NCBI GenBank assembly: GCA_027484025.1
Contig: JAIXTI010000197.1
Coordinates: 1-64,000, forward strand
DNA from: a bacterium
Lineage (GTDB): Bacteria > Gemmatimonadota > Gemmatimonadetes > Gemmatimonadales > Gemmatimonadaceae
Reading direction: 5' to 3'
DNA length: 64,000 nucleotides
Shown here in pieces: positions 54,021 through 61,360 of the stretch. Positions within the stretch are counted from its first letter, which is position 1, and every line of letters starts with the position of its first letter. The translations under genes and the position numbers were made by a program. The notes below the pieces were generated by a model. The model did not search any database. It was given only the letters and a program-made list of their open reading frames with translations, and was not told the DNA's origin.

Positions 54021-54264
54021 TGAATTTCTTCCCTAGAGAACGAGAACCGATCACCACGAGGGCGAGTGGAGTGACTTCAAACAGCGCAGTCCGCGAGAGG
54101 TTTGTTCCGAAATCCTTCCACCCTACCGGACTGCGGAGCGTAAACGGCGCGCGTAGCTGCACGACCAGAAGGTTTCCGATAGGCCATACCAGCGTCGCCA
54201 TCAAAAGCCATCGCATGACGATCTGAGCGGATATCGCCCTGCTATGAGCATGTTGGGTGGTCAA
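53860..54264 (-). CDS. Possible small membrane protein (uncertain, overlaps next gene)
   Basis: 134 codons starting with TTG at 54264 in a TTGA overlap with the upstream lipoprotein gene; an ATG at 54216 is an alternative. The first 80 residues look real, with two hydrophobic segments ('MRWLLMATLVWPIGNLLVVQ' and 'ALFEVTPLALVVIG'). The last 50 residues overlap the start of the 155-aa secreted protein in another frame and look random. It may be a truncated or frameshifted gene. Confidence 0.35.
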   Translation of the reverse strand: MTTQHAHSRAISAQIVMRWLLMATLVWPIGNLLVVQLRAPFTLRSPVGWKDFGTNLSRTALFEVTPLALVVIGSRSLGKKFNALHTAHHYRGFDVTGSTRVRLVRSADEGHAKRVRDGRFSRIARQIVPSHVPH

Positions 54265-54752
54265 TCGTATGTCTCATGTAATGTGTACAACGCGCTCTGC
54301 ACTGACGGCGCCTGCAGAGACGTCGATGGCCTCACATGCAGCTCGACCATCCAGGTCGAGGGTAATCGGATCAAATGTCCCAGTACCTGACATTCGATGA
54401 CGGTGCAGCGCACGGACGTTACTTCAAATCGATTGGCGGAAGAGCGTGATGGCGTCTTGCACGTTGAGGCTTCGACGCGGACTGGTTTACCAAGTCCTCC
54501 CAGACGCGCTCCCACCGAATGTGCGACAGCGGTATCTCCATCACACAGGCGCAATTCCAGTTCAGTCCCGGCAATCTCGCTCACGTACTGAAACGCCGCG
54601 TAGACCGTGCCGGGCTTCTGCGCGAGTGTGACACTATCACTCGTGGACTTCTCCGCCGCTGACTTCGCCCGTACGGCTTCGCCGGAGCAACCCGCGACCG
54701 CCATTATGACACATGCGATCAGTGTTGAGCGGAGTACCCCTACTCCACGCAT
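54261..54752 (-). CDS. Island lipoprotein of unknown function
   Basis: 163 aa. Lipoprotein signal ('LRSTLIACVIMAVAGCSGEA', lipobox VAGC). The mature part has four more cysteines ('ELRLCDGD', 'EASTCKTP', 'SVRCTVIEC') that could form disulfides, and beta-like 'FQYVSEIAGTELELRLC'. It is the first of two or three minus-strand genes in the left part of the island. I do not recognise the family. Confidence 0.68.
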   Translation of the reverse strand: MRGVGVLRSTLIACVIMAVAGCSGEAVRAKSAAEKSTSDSVTLAQKPGTVYAAFQYVSEIAGTELELRLCDGDTAVAHSVGARLGGLGKPVRVEASTCKTPSRSSANRFEVTSVRCTVIECQVLGHLIRLPSTWMVELHVRPSTSLQAPSVQSALYTLHETYD

Positions 54753-54819
54753 TCACTCACTCCGATTCGGTTGACGTCCGCGGTTTGCACGTTCGACAGC
54801 AGTTTTCGCGCTTCTTGTA

Positions 54820-55191
54820 TCAAGCGGACACGACAAGCCGCCCATCCCGGTCATGCTGCAACGGCTCGAGCTTTTCGATCTCCTTCGCATTGGGACCGTG
54901 CACGGCGTCCCACAACTCGCGCGCGTCCTGCATGTTGATCCAAAACTGCGCCGATGTGCCCAACACGCGCGCCAAGCGAAGCGCGGTGTCGACCGTTACC
55001 CCGCGACGGCCGCACAGCAGGTCGTTGAGGCGCTGCAACGAGATCCCCAGCCGCGCGGCGAAGGCCGTCTGGGTGATGGCGAGCGGCACCAGAAAGTCCT
55101 CGCGCAGTACCTCACCCGGGTGCGCTGGCGGCTCGACCATCTGCTCGACGGACGGGCGCGAGATGTGCGTTGGGAGTGGTTTGGTGCTCAT
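54820..55191 (-). CDS. higA: HigA-family antitoxin
   Basis: 123 aa. XRE-type helix-turn-helix with the HigA signature: 'PPAHPGEVLREDFLVPLAIT', 'QTAFAARLGISLQRLNDLLC' and 'GVTVDTALRLARVLGTSAQF', then 'WINMQDARELWDAVHG'. It neutralises the HigB RNase encoded 51 bp upstream and represses the operon through an inverted repeat at 55546. Toxin-first order is typical for higBA. A 30-residue N-terminal extension may be disordered. Confidence 0.92.
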   Translation of the reverse strand: MSTKPLPTHISRPSVEQMVEPPAHPGEVLREDFLVPLAITQTAFAARLGISLQRLNDLLCGRRGVTVDTALRLARVLGTSAQFWINMQDARELWDAVHGPNAKEIEKLEPLQHDRDGRLVVSA

Positions 55192-55242
55192 GAAGTCCTC
55201 TAATTTTTTGGCAACGTGCCTGGTGCCAACCCGATGTTGCGG

Positions 55243-55533
55243 TCACCGGTGGTAATCCGTGAACTCCACCCGCGCGGGACCTTCCGTGGTCCACACGAAA
55301 CACAGGCGATACTGATCGTTCACGCGAATCGAGTGTTGTCCCTTCCGATCTCCCCTGAGCGGCTCCAGCTGATTGCCGGGCGGGCTCCGGAGATCGTCGA
55401 GTGTCACTGCCGCGTCCAGCGCCGAGAGCTTACGCCGGGCCACCGACCACAACGCCACCGCGTGACGGTTGGCCTTGGTCCGTTTTCCCGCGAAGAGGTC
55501 GGCGGTGGCTTGGTCGAGGAACGACTGGATCAC
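55243..55533 (-). CDS. higB: HigB-type toxin (RelE/ParE superfamily)
   Basis: About 96 aa from the GTG at 55533, which starts at the family's usual N-terminus ('VIQSFLDQATADLFAGKRTK'). The ATG at 55563 lies inside the operator-like repeat and is unlikely. Motifs: 'RRKLSALDAAVTLDDLRSPP', 'NQLEPLRGDRKGQHSIRVND' and 'QYRLCFVWTTEGPARVEFTD' ending 'YHR'. HigB cuts mRNA on the ribosome. It is followed by higA, and both lie in the left part of the tRNA-Phe island. Confidence 0.9.
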   Translation of the reverse strand: MIQSFLDQATADLFAGKRTKANRHAVALWSVARRKLSALDAAVTLDDLRSPPGNQLEPLRGDRKGQHSIRVNDQYRLCFVWTTEGPARVEFTDYHR

Positions 55534-55545
55534 GCCGTAGTTTAT

Positions 55546-55563
55546 ATGGTACACATATACCAT
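55546..55563. promoter_or_regulatory. Inverted repeat and promoter-like region of higBA
   Basis: ATGGTA, six bases, TACCAT, just upstream of the higB GTG. On the minus strand TATAAA (55541-55546) lies next to it as a possible -10 box. Position fits the HigA operator. Confidence 0.55.
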
Positions 55564-55595
55564 GCAACAGGATCCGACCAGCCGGGTACGCAAAA

Positions 55596-55623
55596 CGGCG
55601 CCCCGACCGAGGTCTGGGCGCCG
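55596..55623. terminator. Hairpin next to att copy 2
   Basis: CGGCGCCCC/GGGCGCCG with inner GACC/GGTC, followed by CTTTCTGTG on the plus strand. Nearly identical to the hairpin at 53351-53380, so the duplicated block is larger than the tRNA fragment itself. Confidence 0.55.
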
Positions 55624-55633
55624 CTTTCTGTGT

Positions 55634-55679
55634 GCAGTGGCTTGGGACGGAATCGAACCGCCGACACGCGGATTTTCAG
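55634..55679 (-). other. tRNA-Phe 3' fragment, attachment-site copy 2
   Basis: Same 46-bp fragment as at 53390 and in the intact tRNA at 59708. The TCCCTCAGT pair lies 67 bp to its right, exactly as for copy 1. It divides the island into a left part (higBA, small secreted proteins) and a right part (hipBA, AbiEi-like, integrase remnant). Confidence 0.85.
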
Positions 55680-55745
55680 GTCCTGTGCCACTTGGGCGTG
55701 CAGAAGCGTACTCCAGAGGAGAACACCTTGCTCGAGACGGCAGGA

Positions 55746-55776
55746 TCCCTCAGTCGATGTCTCAGGGTCCCTCAGT
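55746..55776 (+). repeat. Paired TCCCTCAGT arm-type sites, set 2
   Basis: TCCCTCAGT at 55746-55754 and 55768-55776, 22 bp apart. The second overlaps the hipA stop codon (55772-55774), so the coding region runs right into the recombination site. Confidence 0.6.
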
Positions 55777-57178
55777 CTAGGAGATCTCCCTTGGCGGGGC
55801 TCACACTTGTGAGCGCTACCACGCCTAGTCGGAACTTTGCGCACTGTGATCGGACACCTTTTTCGATGCGCTCCCAGACACTCTCTGGGAAGTTTGACGG
55901 CAACGACGCAGCAAGCTGCTCGAATGACCTGTCAGCCCGGTCAACGAGCTGCTCCATCAGCTGAAACATTCCTGGTACTCCCGACTGGTCCGCCAGCATC
56001 TTCCAGTGCACTGTGGCGATTTTTCGGAGCTTGCGCTCAAGAGTTCGCTTTCTGCGCAGCCCCATGGCGACCTCCACATCCTGATCGGCCAATTCGTTCG
56101 GGCCGGGGCCAATGATTGGCCAGGCGGAAAGGACGTCATAGAGGGGAGTCAGAGCGTACCCCTCTTTCCTTAGAAACACCGAGTAGTTCTTGGCATGACC
56201 GTCTGGGGCAGCTAGGAGCCAACCTGCGAGCTGGGCGAGCACAAACATTTTGGTATCGTTTTCCGGATTGACTCCCTTCGCCAAGAGGTCGATGATTTTC
56301 TTGATTCCCGGGCCTTTTTCCGCTTCGTACTTCTCTTCTCTCGATAGCCCGAAGGCTTGGCAGAGATCCTCTTGCGGAAGGCGGATGAACCAAGACTCGA
56401 AGGGATCCTTTTCGATGTGTAAATGCCTGTCGAAGCGTTCCACGACGAGAACTGACTCTTCGCTAATGTGATCCCTGAATCGTGCGAGCTCAGCACGGGC
56501 CGTGGGTAGTCCCCACAAGGAGAGGAGTGCAAGGCATAGCCATTCATTCTCCACGGAGTTGTTCATGTCCGCCCGTATGTTGCCGATGAGCCCAAGAGGC
56601 AGCTTAAGGATGTGCGTCGTTGGTGTTGTCCCCTGTGGCTCGCACCACCTCCCGTTATGCCGAAGCAAGGCGGTCTTTTCCTGGGCGCCAGCAATAGAGA
56701 TTCGGAACGGCGTCTCGGAGGACCTTCCAACCGCGAAGGGCGCTCCGCTTGTGACCGTGCGTAGTAGGCCGGCGACATCAGCATCTGTCAGAGGAACCGC
56801 GTTGATCTGGCGCGTTCCTGATGGCACCTCTCCAATCGGCAATAGTTGAACGGCCCCTACGCAGTCGCGCCCAATAGCCGTGAGTAGGTCAATCGCCTCT
56901 GTGCTCCTTGTGTTGAAGCGTCTTCTTAGGCGCTCGCGAATGGTCGGTGAGTCGGGTAGGAGGTTCTCAAACCAGGCGGTGACGTGGGTACCGCGATGCG
57001 GAACGTCGCCTGGCAATCGCGGCAGGGAAATCGAGAGCGGTCGCGCGTGCATCGACTCCCACCATGTATCCGCGTACGCGAACTCTGAACTTGCGTTCGT
57101 TCCGCCACTCCACTCGCCGACCTTTTCGCCGTTCATCCAAATCGCGAGCGCGTCAGAACGTGATCGTCGCGCCTTCAT
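55772..57178 (-). CDS. hipA: HipA-family serine/threonine kinase toxin
   Basis: 468 aa, full length. HipA landmarks: N-terminal subdomain with 'TAWFENLLPDSPTIRERLRR', phosphate loop 'ISIAGAQEKTALL' (160-172), 'FIRLPQEDLCQAFGLSREEK' (264-283), catalytic loop 'AAPDGHAKNYSVF' with Asp 326, and 'YALTPLYDVLSAW' with Asp 348. All kinase residues are present. HipA phosphorylates glutamyl-tRNA synthetase in E. coli and stalls growth; other members have other synthetase targets. The ATG overlaps the stop of hipB (TAATG). Confidence 0.95.
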   Translation of the reverse strand: MKARRSRSDALAIWMNGEKVGEWSGGTNASSEFAYADTWWESMHARPLSISLPRLPGDVPHRGTHVTAWFENLLPDSPTIRERLRRRFNTRSTEAIDLLTAIGRDCVGAVQLLPIGEVPSGTRQINAVPLTDADVAGLLRTVTSGAPFAVGRSSETPFRISIAGAQEKTALLRHNGRWCEPQGTTPTTHILKLPLGLIGNIRADMNNSVENEWLCLALLSLWGLPTARAELARFRDHISEESVLVVERFDRHLHIEKDPFESWFIRLPQEDLCQAFGLSREEKYEAEKGPGIKKIIDLLAKGVNPENDTKMFVLAQLAGWLLAAPDGHAKNYSVFLRKEGYALTPLYDVLSAWPIIGPGPNELADQDVEVAMGLRRKRTLERKLRKIATVHWKMLADQSGVPGMFQLMEQLVDRADRSFEQLAASLPSNFPESVWERIEKGVRSQCAKFRLGVVALTSVSPAKGDLLD

Positions 57179-57444
57179 TACCAGCTCCCGTAGGGGGTTG
57201 GTATATCCGCGTTCTTCTCCGCGTTGTTCGGATCACGAATCATGAGCTGCACACCGAGGGCGGTGAGTACCGGCAGGAGATTTCCCAGCGTTACATCGCC
57301 AGGAGATCTCTCGATTTTCGACACGCGTGGACGGGCTACGCCGAGACGATCAGCGAGATCTTGTTGTGTGATTCCCTGTGTCTTGCGTAGTGCTCGTAGA
57401 TACGCTTGCAGCTGCTCGATATTCCCAATCGTGTAGTCTGCCAT
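57178..57444 (-). CDS. hipB: HipB-like XRE antitoxin/repressor
   Basis: About 88 aa from the ATG at 57444. Helix-turn-helix 'LRALRKTQGITQQDLADRLG' and 'VARPRVSKIERSPGDVTLGN', then 'LLPVLTALGVQLMIRDP'. It binds HipA and represses the operon. A longer start at 57525 would run through the first operator-like repeats and is rejected. The upstream AT-rich region has six regularly placed GAAAC-N6-GTTTC-like palindromes. Confidence 0.92.
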   Translation of the reverse strand: MADYTIGNIEQLQAYLRALRKTQGITQQDLADRLGVARPRVSKIERSPGDVTLGNLLPVLTALGVQLMIRDPNNAEKNADIPTPYGSW

Positions 57445-57468
57445 ACGTTCCGTTGTTTGATTGTTTTT

Positions 57469-57611
57469 GAAACGTATATGTTTCGCATTGCGAAATCTAT
57501 ACGTTTCTAGTGCAAAATGAAACACATAGGTTTCTTTTTGTAAATGAAACCCAAAGGTATCCTAAAATGTAATCTATAAGTTTCATACAGCAAATGAAAC
57601 TTATAAGTTAC
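57469..57611. promoter_or_regulatory. Array of six operator-like palindromes upstream of hipBA
   Basis: Sixteen-bp imperfect palindromes GAAAC-N6-GTTTC start at 57469, 57492, 57519, 57546, 57569 and 57596. Start-to-start distances are 23, 27, 27, 23 and 27 bp. Copies 1 and 3 have both half-sites intact; copies 2, 4, 5 and 6 vary by one or two bases per half. The region is clearly richer in A and T than its surroundings. It is most simply an operator for HipB, with room for multimeric binding. Confidence 0.75.
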
Positions 57612-57719
57612 AAAAATTCAGAAAGAACATATCCGTAACGATTGGCTAGCACGACGAGCTCTTGGATGACGACAACGCTGAAACTAGCGGCGGTCTCGCG
57701 CCAACAGATTCATGGCGAG

Positions 57720-57751
57720 CTGACCAGCTGGTATATATACCAGCTGGTCAG
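57720..57751. promoter_or_regulatory. Perfect 32-bp palindrome 1 upstream of AbiEi-like gene
   Basis: CTGACCAGCTGGTATA and its exact reverse complement, no spacer. The core GGTATATATACC is shared with palindrome 2 (57775-57806); centre-to-centre distance is 55 bp. Probable operator. Confidence 0.75.
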
Positions 57752-57774
57752 TCACCAATATTATGATACCAGCT

Positions 57775-57806
57775 CCGTGGTGCAGGTATATATACCTGCA
57801 CCACGG
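57775..57806. promoter_or_regulatory. Perfect 32-bp palindrome 2 upstream of AbiEi-like gene
   Basis: CCGTGGTGCAGGTATA and its exact reverse complement, ending 15 bp before the ATG. Same length and same GGTATATATACC core as palindrome 1, but different outer arms, so the pair is not a simple duplication. Confidence 0.75.
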
Positions 57807-57820
57807 CGCGCGCGAAGGAG

Positions 57821-58744
57821 ATGCGTGTGCCAAGGCCCGCCGAGTGGTCCCGAGAAGCCGTCCGTGCACTTGCAAGGACGAACCGCCGCGTTTTCACAGC
57901 CGGTGATCTTCAACGCCTCCTCGAGGAGCTTCAAAAGGCCAACACCATTCCGGAGACGATCTCCGCACGACGTTTTACTGAAGTGATGCAGGTCGAGGCG
58001 GGCCTCCGAGAGGAGGAAGTACCCTCTGTGGCAGACACCGGTGAAAAGCCGGGTCCCTACCGTGCATTCCGCCGATACGTGATTGGCACCGCCTCTTCAG
58101 AGGAGCTGGCCGTGTCGCTACGGCCGCGAAGCTACCTGTCGCACGGCTCCGCCTTACACGCGCATGGAATCACTGAGGTCCAAAAAGACGCTGTATACGT
58201 CAATCAAGAACAGCGGCCAAAGCTGCCCGCACGAGGGATGCTCACACAACAGGCCATAGACCGAGCCTTTAGTAATCGTGCAAGGGAGTCCCGCTACGTA
58301 TTCGAGAATGGCGGGACTCGATTGGTGCTATTGGCGGGGAAGCACACAGGCAATCATCGCGTAATCGAGCTGCCACACGACGGAAGCGACATCGCGCTAC
58401 CCGTAACCGATCTTCCAAGAACACTTGTAGACGTAACTGTCCGCCCGACGTACGCCGGCGGGCCCGGCGTCGTTCTCGACGCCTACCGGCATGCCGTTTC
58501 CAAAGCGGACCCCCACGCGCTCGTCGTAGACCTCGTCAATACACTCGAGACTTTAGGCCACGTATATCCATATCACCAAGCCATCGGATTCTACCTAGAG
58601 ATGGCAGGACTGCGTTCAGTCCATCTCAATGCACTGCAAGACCGTGGCATCCACTACGACTTCTACCTCTGCAACCGTATCGAAACGCCGGCCTATAATC
58701 CGAACTGGCGCGTGCATGTGCCCCAGGAACTGATGAAGGCGTAG
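57821..58744 (+). CDS. AbiEi-like type IV antitoxin/transcriptional regulator
   Basis: 307 aa. The N-terminal winged helix ('RREAVRALAR'-like 'AVRALARTNRRVFTAGDL') is followed by the AbiEi landmark 'RPRSYLSHGSALHAHGITEV' (101-120). A second block, 'LPVTDLPRTLVDVTVRPTYA', corresponds to the ERTLVDL region of the family. GAAGGAG abuts the ATG at 57821, so the GTG at 57827, six bases from GGAG, may be the true start. AbiEi proteins autorepress by binding two inverted repeats, and two perfect palindromes precede this gene. No AbiEii nucleotidyltransferase gene follows, so it is an orphan or belongs to another toxin. Confidence 0.72.
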   Translation: MRVPRPAEWSREAVRALARTNRRVFTAGDLQRLLEELQKANTIPETISARRFTEVMQVEAGLREEEVPSVADTGEKPGPYRAFRRYVIGTASSEELAVSLRPRSYLSHGSALHAHGITEVQKDAVYVNQEQRPKLPARGMLTQQAIDRAFSNRARESRYVFENGGTRLVLLAGKHTGNHRVIELPHDGSDIALPVTDLPRTLVDVTVRPTYAGGPGVVLDAYRHAVSKADPHALVVDLVNTLETLGHVYPYHQAIGFYLEMAGLRSVHLNALQDRGIHYDFYLCNRIETPAYNPNWRVHVPQELMKA

Positions 58745-58953
58745 TTCCGAATAGATTAGCCGGCACACCCTGTAGCTCTCCCCGAACGCTCTCTCCACGT
58801 CAGCCACCATGCCTCCTAGCTGCTCTTGAGGCGGTCACCCGGTGATTTCACTGCAATCCGCTGGGTCCCCTAGGGTCCCTAGGTTAGCCCCCCCATACAT
58901 GCACCATCTATCCGAACGGGAACAAGACGCCTGGTTCTGCCGACGCCATCACG

Positions 58954-59535
58954 GTGGCCCCCGCCTATTGGCCCTTCGTGGTCCAGGCGGTGCCGGCGGT
59001 ACTCAAGCGAAGCGCCATTCGGAAGATGCTGATCAAGGCCGCGAAAGCCGCAGGGATTCAGCCCATTCGCGTGCATGACCTTCGCCATTGTCTGGGCCAC
59101 TTCGCCGCCGAGGGCGGTGCCACCCGCGAAGAGCTACAGGCCGCCCTTCGCCACAAGTCGGCTCGCATGACTGAGATCTACACGCAACGGCCCAAGGTCG
59201 AGAATACCGCGCGGGCCATGGCGAACGCCCTCGGCGCGGTCGATGGAGAAAGTCTTGCCCAGACGGCCGGCCTTCCCGCACTGGCGCCGCCCGCGGTGGC
59301 GCCCGTGCCCAGCCGCGGGGCAGCACTGCAGGCGCTGTCTCGGAAGGAACTTTACGACCGAGTGTGGACGAAGCCCATCGAACATGTGGCCAAAGGCCTC
59401 GACGTCAGCGATATCCTCGTGCACAAGCGGTGCCGCAAAATCAACATTCCCACGCCGCCGCGCGGCTATTGGCAGGGCAAGGCCAAGGGGTATGACGTCA
59501 TGCCCGTACCGCCGCTGCCGGCGCAGTCGGCGTGA
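58954..59535 (+). pseudogene. Truncated tyrosine recombinase fused to a DNA-binding-like tail
   Basis: 193 codons from a GTG. Residues about 20-95 match the C-terminal catalytic part of phage-type integrases: 'GIQPIRVHDLRHCLGHFAAE' with the His-x-x-Arg box, 'REELQAALRHKSARMTEIYT' with the late His and the nucleophile Tyr. The N-terminal arm and core-binding domains and the first catalytic Arg are missing. From about 125 a separate domain begins ('LSRKELYDRVWTKPIEHVAK', 'PTPPRGYWQGKAKG'), a small HTH-like module known from other bacterial proteins. It is probably the island's decayed integrase. Confidence 0.65.
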
Positions 59536-59603
59536 GACCAGCAGTGCGCACCGTCCGGCGTTACGCGGCAGAGCAGGGGTACACGGTGCGCCGCAGTGCG
59601 GGG

Positions 59604-59634
59604 TCCCTCAGTGTCGAGTTCAGGGTCCCTCAGT
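59604..59634 (+). repeat. Paired TCCCTCAGT arm-type sites, set 3
   Basis: TCCCTCAGT at 59604-59612 and 59626-59634, 22 bp apart, on the island side of the intact tRNA (74 bp from the core). Diverged relatives (GGGTCCCCTAGGGTCCCTAGG-like, spaced about 10 bp) lie at 58863-58883. Confidence 0.6.
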
Positions 59635-59707
59635 CGGCTGAAAAAAAGCACCGCGCGGCAGGCTCAGTTCGAGTCCCGCCGCGCGGCGTAAGTTGTTGAT
59701 TTATAAG

Positions 59708-59784
<77 letters not shown>

Positions 59785-59935
59785 AGTCATCCCCCGCCGT
59801 GCGCAAGCGCAAGCGGGAGCCCTTCAATATATCCGGCCCCATCGCAAAGGGAACCCGCCTCGGCCAGGGAGTTCACGGACACCGAACGGCCCGCCCCCCA
59901 GCCCAAGACCCCACTGCCGGGCCAGGACCCGCACC

Positions 59936-60328
59936 TCACGCCCGCGTAAAGCTCGCCGAGATGATGCTCTTGAGGCCGCCGCGCACGTTGAAGTCGCCCA
60001 CGACCGTCATGTGGTGCGGGTTACACGCTGCCACGAGGTCGTCGAGGATGTGGTTCACCGCGCGCTCGTAAAAAATGCCGTCGTTGCGGAAGCTCCAGAA
60101 ATACAACTTCAGGCTCTTCAGCTCGAGACACTTCTCGGCCGGCGTGTACGTGATCTTGATCGTCGCAAAATCGGGCGCGCCGCCTTCGAGCAGCTTGAGT
60201 TCCGCCGCGTCCGTCTCCACACCGCCAAGCGGGCAGAGCGACGTGAACTCGTCCGTCTCCATGTAGATCTCGTACTTCCGATCCGCATACGGATTCGGAA
60301 ACGTTTCCAGCAATTGTGGTTTGGGCAT
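59936..60328 (-). CDS. queF: NADPH-dependent 7-cyano-7-deazaguanine reductase (preQ1 synthase)
   Basis: 130 aa, the short unimodular QueF type. 'ETDEFTSLCPLGG' carries the catalytic Cys, followed by the QueF NADPH motif 'CLELKSLKLYFWSFRNDGIF' and 'YERAVNHILDDLVAACNPHH'. The end is 'VRGGLKSIISASF'. It reduces the nitrile of preQ0 to the amine preQ1 in queuosine synthesis. It is the first gene to the right of the tRNA-Phe island. Confidence 0.96.
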   Translation of the reverse strand: MPKPQLLETFPNPYADRKYEIYMETDEFTSLCPLGGVETDAAELKLLEGGAPDFATIKITYTPAEKCLELKSLKLYFWSFRNDGIFYERAVNHILDDLVAACNPHHMTVVGDFNVRGGLKSIISASFTRA

Positions 60329-60406
60329 GCCTTAACTCTAAATGGCCACGCGCACGTTGCGCACTCCCGCCGCGGCACTTCGACGCGCTTCGCGGCGCGC
60401 CACCAC

Positions 60407-61336
60407 TCACGTCAGATCGCGCAACCGCTTCGACCACTCGTCGAGCATCATCCGCTCGGCCGGGGTCAGACTGTCGATCCCTTCGGCCGCGATCTTGTCG
60501 AGCACCGCGTCGAGTGCCGTGCTCGGCGCCGGGGCGACCGTCGCCACAGGGGCGGGCTGCGGCTGCGGCTTCTGCGCCGGACGCACACGCGACATCGCGG
60601 CCTTGCTCTGCGCCACAATGTCGTCCGTCTCGCGCTCACGCTCGCGCGGCCGGCTCGTCTTGGGCACCGCACGCGGCGGCTCGTCGCCGTAATCGGGCGC
60701 CGGCGCAATGCGGCTGCGGAACCGGTCCAGACTCCCCACGTTCGGCGCGCGCAGATACAACCACCCGGCCACCATCCCGCCAAAGTGCGCCGCGTACGCC
60801 GTGCCGCCGGCACTGCCGCTGTCGAGCACTGTCATCGTGATGTTGATGAGCGCCATGAACGCCACCAGCCACTTCACCTTCATGGGCACGACACCGAAGA
60901 ACAGCACTTCGTCGTCCGGCCAACGCGACGCATACGCGACGGCCACGCCAAGAATGGCCGCCGACGCGCCAACGAGCACACCACCGTTGGGCTGCAGCAG
61001 GTAGTGAAAGGCCCAGCCGCCAAGCCCGCACCACAGGTAGTACCACGTAAATGTGCTCGCGCCCCACGACCGCTCCACACGCGGACCGAACAACCACAGC
61101 GTCCACATGTTGAGCAGCAGGTGCATAAGACCACCATGCACGAACATGTACGTCCCGATCGTCCACAGCTTGCGCGCGGCGAGATCACCCGACGCATAGC
61201 CCAGCCCGTTCGCCATGTTCGCATCGCCCACGAGCGTGGCCTGCACGAAATACACGGCCACGCACAACCCGATCAGCCAGTACACGGCGCTCGGCGTACG
61301 CGATGTCTCGAACTCGTCGTAGGTGACGTAACTCAT
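60407..61336 (-). CDS. Rhomboid-family intramembrane serine protease
   Basis: 309 aa with six membrane segments ('AVYWLIGLCVAVYFVQATLV', 'IGTYMFVHGGLMHLLLNMWT', 'YLWCGLGGWAFHYLL'). The catalytic Ser lies in 'VLVGASAAILG' (GxSx) and the His in 'TAYAAHFGGMVAGWLYL'; both are present, so it should be active. A soluble, proline- and charge-rich tail of about 100 residues ('PRERERETDDIVAQSKAAMS', 'SLTPAERMMLDEWSKRLRDL') extends into the cytoplasm. The ddl gene lies 24 bp upstream on the same strand. Confidence 0.93.
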   Translation of the reverse strand: MSYVTYDEFETSRTPSAVYWLIGLCVAVYFVQATLVGDANMANGLGYASGDLAARKLWTIGTYMFVHGGLMHLLLNMWTLWLFGPRVERSWGASTFTWYYLWCGLGGWAFHYLLQPNGGVLVGASAAILGVAVAYASRWPDDEVLFFGVVPMKVKWLVAFMALINITMTVLDSGSAGGTAYAAHFGGMVAGWLYLRAPNVGSLDRFRSRIAPAPDYGDEPPRAVPKTSRPRERERETDDIVAQSKAAMSRVRPAQKPQPQPAPVATVAPAPSTALDAVLDKIAAEGIDSLTPAERMMLDEWSKRLRDLT

Positions 61337-61360
61337 GGCAAGTGAACGAAGTCGGTGCGG

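Noticed and set aside
57469-57611. CRISPR-like array of short repeats
   Set aside because: Repeats are 16-bp variable palindromes with 7-11 bp gaps and no cas genes; an operator array fits better.
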